NCBI GenBank assembly: GCA_002338505.1
Contig: DDIK01000223.1
Coordinates: 1 to 8,752 of the forward strand
DNA length: 8,752 bases
DNA from: Bacteriovorax sp. UBA1852
Lineage (GTDB): Bacteria; Bdellovibrionota; Bacteriovoracia; Bacteriovoracales; Bacteriovoracaceae
Direction: 5' to 3'
Part shown: positions 6,624 through 8,752 of the stretch, piece by piece
Numbering within the stretch: position 1 is the first letter of the stretch
Layout of the letters: the number at the start of each line of letters is the position of its first letter
Program-made: the position numbers and the translations under genes
Notes under the pieces: generated by a model
What the model was told of the DNA's origin: nothing
What the model saw: only the letters and a program-made list of their open reading frames with translations
Databases searched by the model: none

Positions 6624-8237
6624 TTAAAATAAACTAGCAGCATCCATAGTCTCTAAAGTGTTATGAACATGCTTTAAAAACTTAGAACCAATCTCACCAT
6701 CAATTAAACGGTGATCGTATGTATGAGTAGAATACATGATATCTCTAATCGCGATAGCAAGTTCATCTGTTACAACTGGAGTCTTTCTGATTGAACCAAC
6801 ACAGAAAATACCAAGTTGTGGTTGTAGGATAACTGGAGTTGCCGCTACGACACCAAAAGATCCATTATTAGTGAAAGTATAAGTTCCACCGCTAAGGTCA
6901 TCCATTGTCAGTTTCTTCGCTCTAGCTTTTGCAACAAGATCATTTAACTGTCTTGCAATCCCTGTGATATTTAAGTTATCAGCACCTTTAATAACAGGTA
7001 CAACTAATCCGTTTCCAGGTACTGCTACCGCACAACCAAGATTAATATCTTTCTTCATGATGATATTGTCACCATCAATAGAAGAATTAACCATTGGGAA
7101 TTCTTTAAGCGCTTGTACAAGAGCATAGAGAATAAAGTGAGTATAAGTTAAAGAGAAACCTTCCTGCTTTTTAAAGTCGTGCTTAAAGCCTTCTCTAAAT
7201 TTTACAAGATTTGTCATATCAACAGTGTCAATAGAGTTCACATGTGGAGACGTCATCTTACTAGCTACCATGTTTCTAGCAATTGCCTTTCTCATATTAT
7301 CCATTGGGATGACTTCAACTCTATTATTACCCTCATATGAAGTTGTCGACTTATTAGCACTTGGCGCTTGAGTCGGTGCGCTTGCACTCTTGGTCTTAGA
7401 AGTTGATGATGAAGAAGAAACAGAAGAACTACCTTTATTTTCTACGAAGTTTAAGAAGTCTTCTTTATTAACTCTTCCACCTGCACCACTTCCGCTAATA
7501 TTTTCAAGCTCAGATAGTTCAACACCATGCTTGTCAGCTAGTTTTTTAACAAGTGGAGTATAAAATCTTCTCTTACCACTAGCACTTTGTGATGAAGGAG
7601 CTGCCTTAGGAGCAGCCTTAGGAGCAGCCGCTTCAGATGAAGAAGAACTTGCACCGCTTGAACTACCACCAAAAGCGATATCTGTATTTTGCTCAATTGA
7701 AGCGATCTTGATACCAACATCAACAGTATCTCCTTCTTCAAAAAACACTTCTTCAAGTCTACCTGAAACTGGAGATGGTATTTCTGACTCTACTTTATCA
7801 GTAGAAATATCAAGAAGAATTTCATCAATCTCAACCATATCACCAGGCTGCTTGTGCCACTTTGTAATTGTCCCATTCGTAATCGACTCACCCATTTGCG
7901 GCATAACGATTTCTTGAAGTTCAGAACCTTCTTGCGCTTGTGCTTGAGGCTTTTGTTCTGTTTTTTCTTCAGACTTTGGCGCTTCGGCACTAGCGTTAGC
8001 ATCATCATCAATAACAGCAATGAGAATCCCAACATCTATCGTGTCGCCCTCCTCTGCCTTTATCTCAACGACTTTTCCCTCTACTGGTGAAGGAATTTCT
8101 GATTCAACCTTATCAGTAGATATGTCTAAGAGAATTTCATCAAGTGCAATTGTATCCCCAACCGCCTTGTGCCATTTTGTAATCGTACCGTTTGTGATCG
8201 ACTCACCCATTTGCGGCATTACGATTTCATGTTTCAT
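6624..8237 (-). CDS. Dihydrolipoyl acyltransferase, E2 of a 2-oxo acid dehydrogenase complex
   Basis: A 537-residue E2 that forms the core of a 2-oxo acid dehydrogenase complex, moving an acyl group from the E1-loaded lipoyl arm to CoA. Domain order: lipoyl domain 1 (~2-77, lipoyl Lys43 in TDKVES); acidic/Gln-Ala linker; lipoyl domain 2 (~107-182, Lys148); Ser/Ala/Pro linker (~190-222); peripheral subunit (E1/E3)-binding domain (~224-265, YTPLVKKLADKHGV ... GSGAGGRVNKEDF); Ser-rich linker (~268-303); catalytic acyltransferase domain (~306-537) with active-site DHRLIDG (His509, Asp513). Nothing essential is missing. The MPQMGESITNGTI start of each lipoyl domain and the overall form resemble SucB or branched-chain (BkdB-like) E2s more than classic AceF, but sequence alone does not settle the substrate, so I give no symbol. 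It lies 29 nt downstream of the E3 gene, hence probably one operon; no E1 gene is in the window. The start is fixed by a good ribosome site. Confidence 0.95.
   Translation of the reverse strand: MKHEIVMPQMGESITNGTITKWHKAVGDTIALDEILLDISTDKVESEIPSPVEGKVVEIKAEEGDTIDVGILIAVIDDDANASAEAPKSEEKTEQKPQAQAQEGSELQEIVMPQMGESITNGTITKWHKQPGDMVEIDEILLDISTDKVESEIPSPVSGRLEEVFFEEGDTVDVGIKIASIEQNTDIAFGGSSSGASSSSSEAAAPKAAPKAAPSSQSASGKRRFYTPLVKKLADKHGVELSELENISGSGAGGRVNKEDFLNFVENKGSSSVSSSSSTSKTKSASAPTQAPSANKSTTSYEGNNRVEVIPMDNMRKAIARNMVASKMTSPHVNSIDTVDMTNLVKFREGFKHDFKKQEGFSLTYTHFILYALVQALKEFPMVNSSIDGDNIIMKKDINLGCAVAVPGNGLVVPVIKGADNLNITGIARQLNDLVAKARAKKLTMDDLSGGTYTFTNNGSFGVVAATPVILQPQLGIFCVGSIRKTPVVTDELAIAIRDIMYSTHTYDHRLIDGEIGSKFLKHVHNTLETMDAASLF
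7603..7629 (-). repeat. 12-bp tandem repeat (x2.25) in the E2 linker
   Basis: The + strand unit GCCTTAGGAGCA occurs twice in a row (7603-7614, 7615-7626) and is followed by GCC. On the coding strand it specifies an AAPK-type repeat (AAPKAAPKAA, about residues 203-212) in the flexible linker after lipoyl domain 2. It is in frame with a 4-codon period, so copy-number slippage would change linker length without a frameshift. Confidence 0.7.
7767..7913 (-). repeat. Lipoyl-domain repeat, copy 2 (E2 residues ~109-157)
   Basis: Second copy of the lipoyl-domain coding unit, 315 bp (105 codons) from copy 1 at 8082-8228. The block from the Glu-Ile-Val-Met start to TKWHK and the block from DEILLDIS through SEIPSPV are identical in protein between copies. 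The DNA differs mostly at synonymous positions, but a 23-nt run (7882-7904) exactly matches 8197-8219. Confidence 0.85.
8082..8228 (-). repeat. Lipoyl-domain repeat, copy 1 (E2 residues ~4-52)
   Basis: First copy of the lipoyl-domain coding unit, paired with 7767-7913 at a constant offset of 315 bp. The copies differ mainly between the two conserved blocks (AVGDTIAL here against QPGDMVEI in copy 2) and in the parts following the lipoyl hairpin. Confidence 0.85.
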
Positions 8238-8243
8238 ATTATT

Positions 8244-8250
8244 ACTCCTA
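8244..8250 (-). promoter_or_regulatory. Ribosome binding site of the E2 gene
   Basis: The - strand reads TAGGAGT, six bases (AATAAT) before the ATG at 8237. It is the best Shine-Dalgarno match in the window, and it fixes the E2 start, which also gives a lipoyl domain beginning at the usual place. The 29-nt gap 8238-8266 to the E3 stop is otherwise AT-rich with no terminator. Confidence 0.8.
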
Positions 8251-8266
8251 TATATTTAGTTATCTT

Positions 8267-8752
8267 TTAAAAGTTTAATGAGCGACCTTTGGCATTCATC
8301 ACAGACTCTGCAAGGAATTCACCAAGCGTTGGATGCGGATGAACAGTAGCAAACATCTCTTCATCAATTCCTTCCATTTGTCTGAAAAGAACATACTCAT
8401 GGATAAGCTCTGTGGCCTGAGTTCCAACAATGTGAGCACCAAGCATATCGCCATCTTCACCCATTAAAGTTTTAACAAAGCCAACTGTCTCATTTGAAGC
8501 AACGGCTTTTCCATTTGCCTGAAAAGGAAGCTTACCAACTGAATACTTAATTCCTTTTTCTTTCAGTGCCTTCTCTGTGTAACCAACTGAAGCAACTTGA
8601 GGCTGACAATAAGTACAGCCAGGAATATTCATCTTATCTATTTTATGTGGGTGTAGGCCTGAAATATGTTCAGCAGCTACGACTCCCTCATGAGAGGCAG
8701 CATGAGCTAAAAGAGGTGGCCCTGAGACATCTCCAATAGCATAGATATTTGA
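8267..8752 (-). CDS. lpd: Dihydrolipoamide dehydrogenase (E3), C-terminal part (5' truncated)
   Basis: The frame is open from the window edge (codon 1 at 8752-8750) to the TAA at 8269-8267, giving the last 161 residues of a protein that is normally ~460-480 long; the start lies beyond the window. The visible part begins with the second FAD-contact motif NIYAIGDVSG, then PLLAHAASHEG, followed by the dimerisation domain (CTYCQPQVASVGYTE onwards) and the active-site motif HPHPTLGE near the C-terminus, whose second His and Glu form the catalytic dyad supplied across the dimer. The common form is HPHPTLSE; the Ser-to-Gly change leaves His and Glu intact. E3 is an FAD enzyme that reoxidises dihydrolipoyl groups of E2 and passes electrons to NAD+. 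The E2 gene follows 29 nt downstream, so this E3 very likely serves that complex. An ATG at 8632 (MNIPG) lies inside the dimerisation junction and is not the true start. Confidence 0.95.
   Translation of the reverse strand, partial: SNIYAIGDVSGPPLLAHAASHEGVVAAEHISGLHPHKIDKMNIPGCTYCQPQVASVGYTEKALKEKGIKYSVGKLPFQANGKAVASNETVGFVKTLMGEDGDMLGAHIVGTQATELIHEYVLFRQMEGIDEEMFATVHPHPTLGEFLAESVMNAKGRSLNF

Noticed and set aside
7708..8259. Two + strand reading frames (7708-7917 and 8020-8259) whose products closely resemble each other, suggesting a duplicated small gene pair
   Set aside because: They are antisense to the two lipoyl domains, so their similarity is just the reflection of the lipoyl repeat.
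8264..8273. Palindrome CTTTTAAAAG at the E3 stop codon
   Set aside because: AT-only core with no loop or GC stem; expected by chance in this composition and not a terminator or convincing operator.
8596..8634. Cys-Thr-Tyr-Cys in the E3 dimerisation domain as a possible extra redox or metal site
   Set aside because: The segment aligns to the usual 'YT.PEVASVG' stretch, and I recall similar CTYC forms in ordinary bacterial E3 proteins; probably a lineage variant.
1..8752. tRNA/rRNA genes, CRISPR arrays, insertion sequences, att sites
   Set aside because: No array-like repeats, inverted-repeat-bounded transposase or structured RNA was seen; almost every base is inside one of the seven genes.

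Overview
The window is gene-dense, low-GC bacterial DNA with no long non-coding stretch. It holds seven protein genes, two of them cut by the window edges, and no RNA genes, IS elements, CRISPR or phage genes. The two lipoprotein signal peptides, the end of an apparent outer-membrane beta-barrel and a two-lipoyl-domain 2-oxo acid dehydrogenase E2 indicate a Gram-negative aerobe. The low GC, the AGGAG-type ribosome site before the E2 gene and the style of the secreted nuclease would fit a Bdellovibrionota/Bacteriovoracales (Halobacteriovorax-like) genome. That assignment is an inference from general resemblance, not from a marker gene.

Left block, + strand, about 1-5294: four tightly packed genes. 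They are the 3' end of a probable outer-membrane beta-barrel protein; a lipoprotein with two jelly-roll-like (choice-of-anchor J/DUF5017-like) modules; a large ExeM/NucH-type nuclease that is itself a lipoprotein; and a class I SAM methyltransferase. Junctions are a 1-nt overlap, a 14-nt gap and a 0-nt gap, so this is almost certainly one operon. The first three products look like an envelope-anchored machine for binding and cutting extracellular nucleic acid. The role of the methyltransferase is unknown. The nuclease's N-terminal ~140 residues resemble the C-terminal domain of 5'-nucleotidases (UshA type) without the metallophosphatase domain that normally goes with it; this is the most interesting architecture here.

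Middle, + strand, 5349-6620: an orphan membrane sensor histidine kinase with about six transmembrane helices, all catalytic boxes and no response regulator beside it. It follows a 54-nt gap with a TATAAA box almost on top of its start codon and no visible ribosome site.

Right block, - strand, 6624-8752: dihydrolipoamide dehydrogenase (E3; only the C-terminal part is in the window) followed 29 nt later by the E2 acyltransferase, which has two near-identical lipoyl domains. This is central metabolism (2-oxoglutarate, pyruvate or branched-chain dehydrogenase complex; the substrate cannot be decided here). The E2 and kinase genes converge with only 3 nt between their stop codons and no visible terminator.
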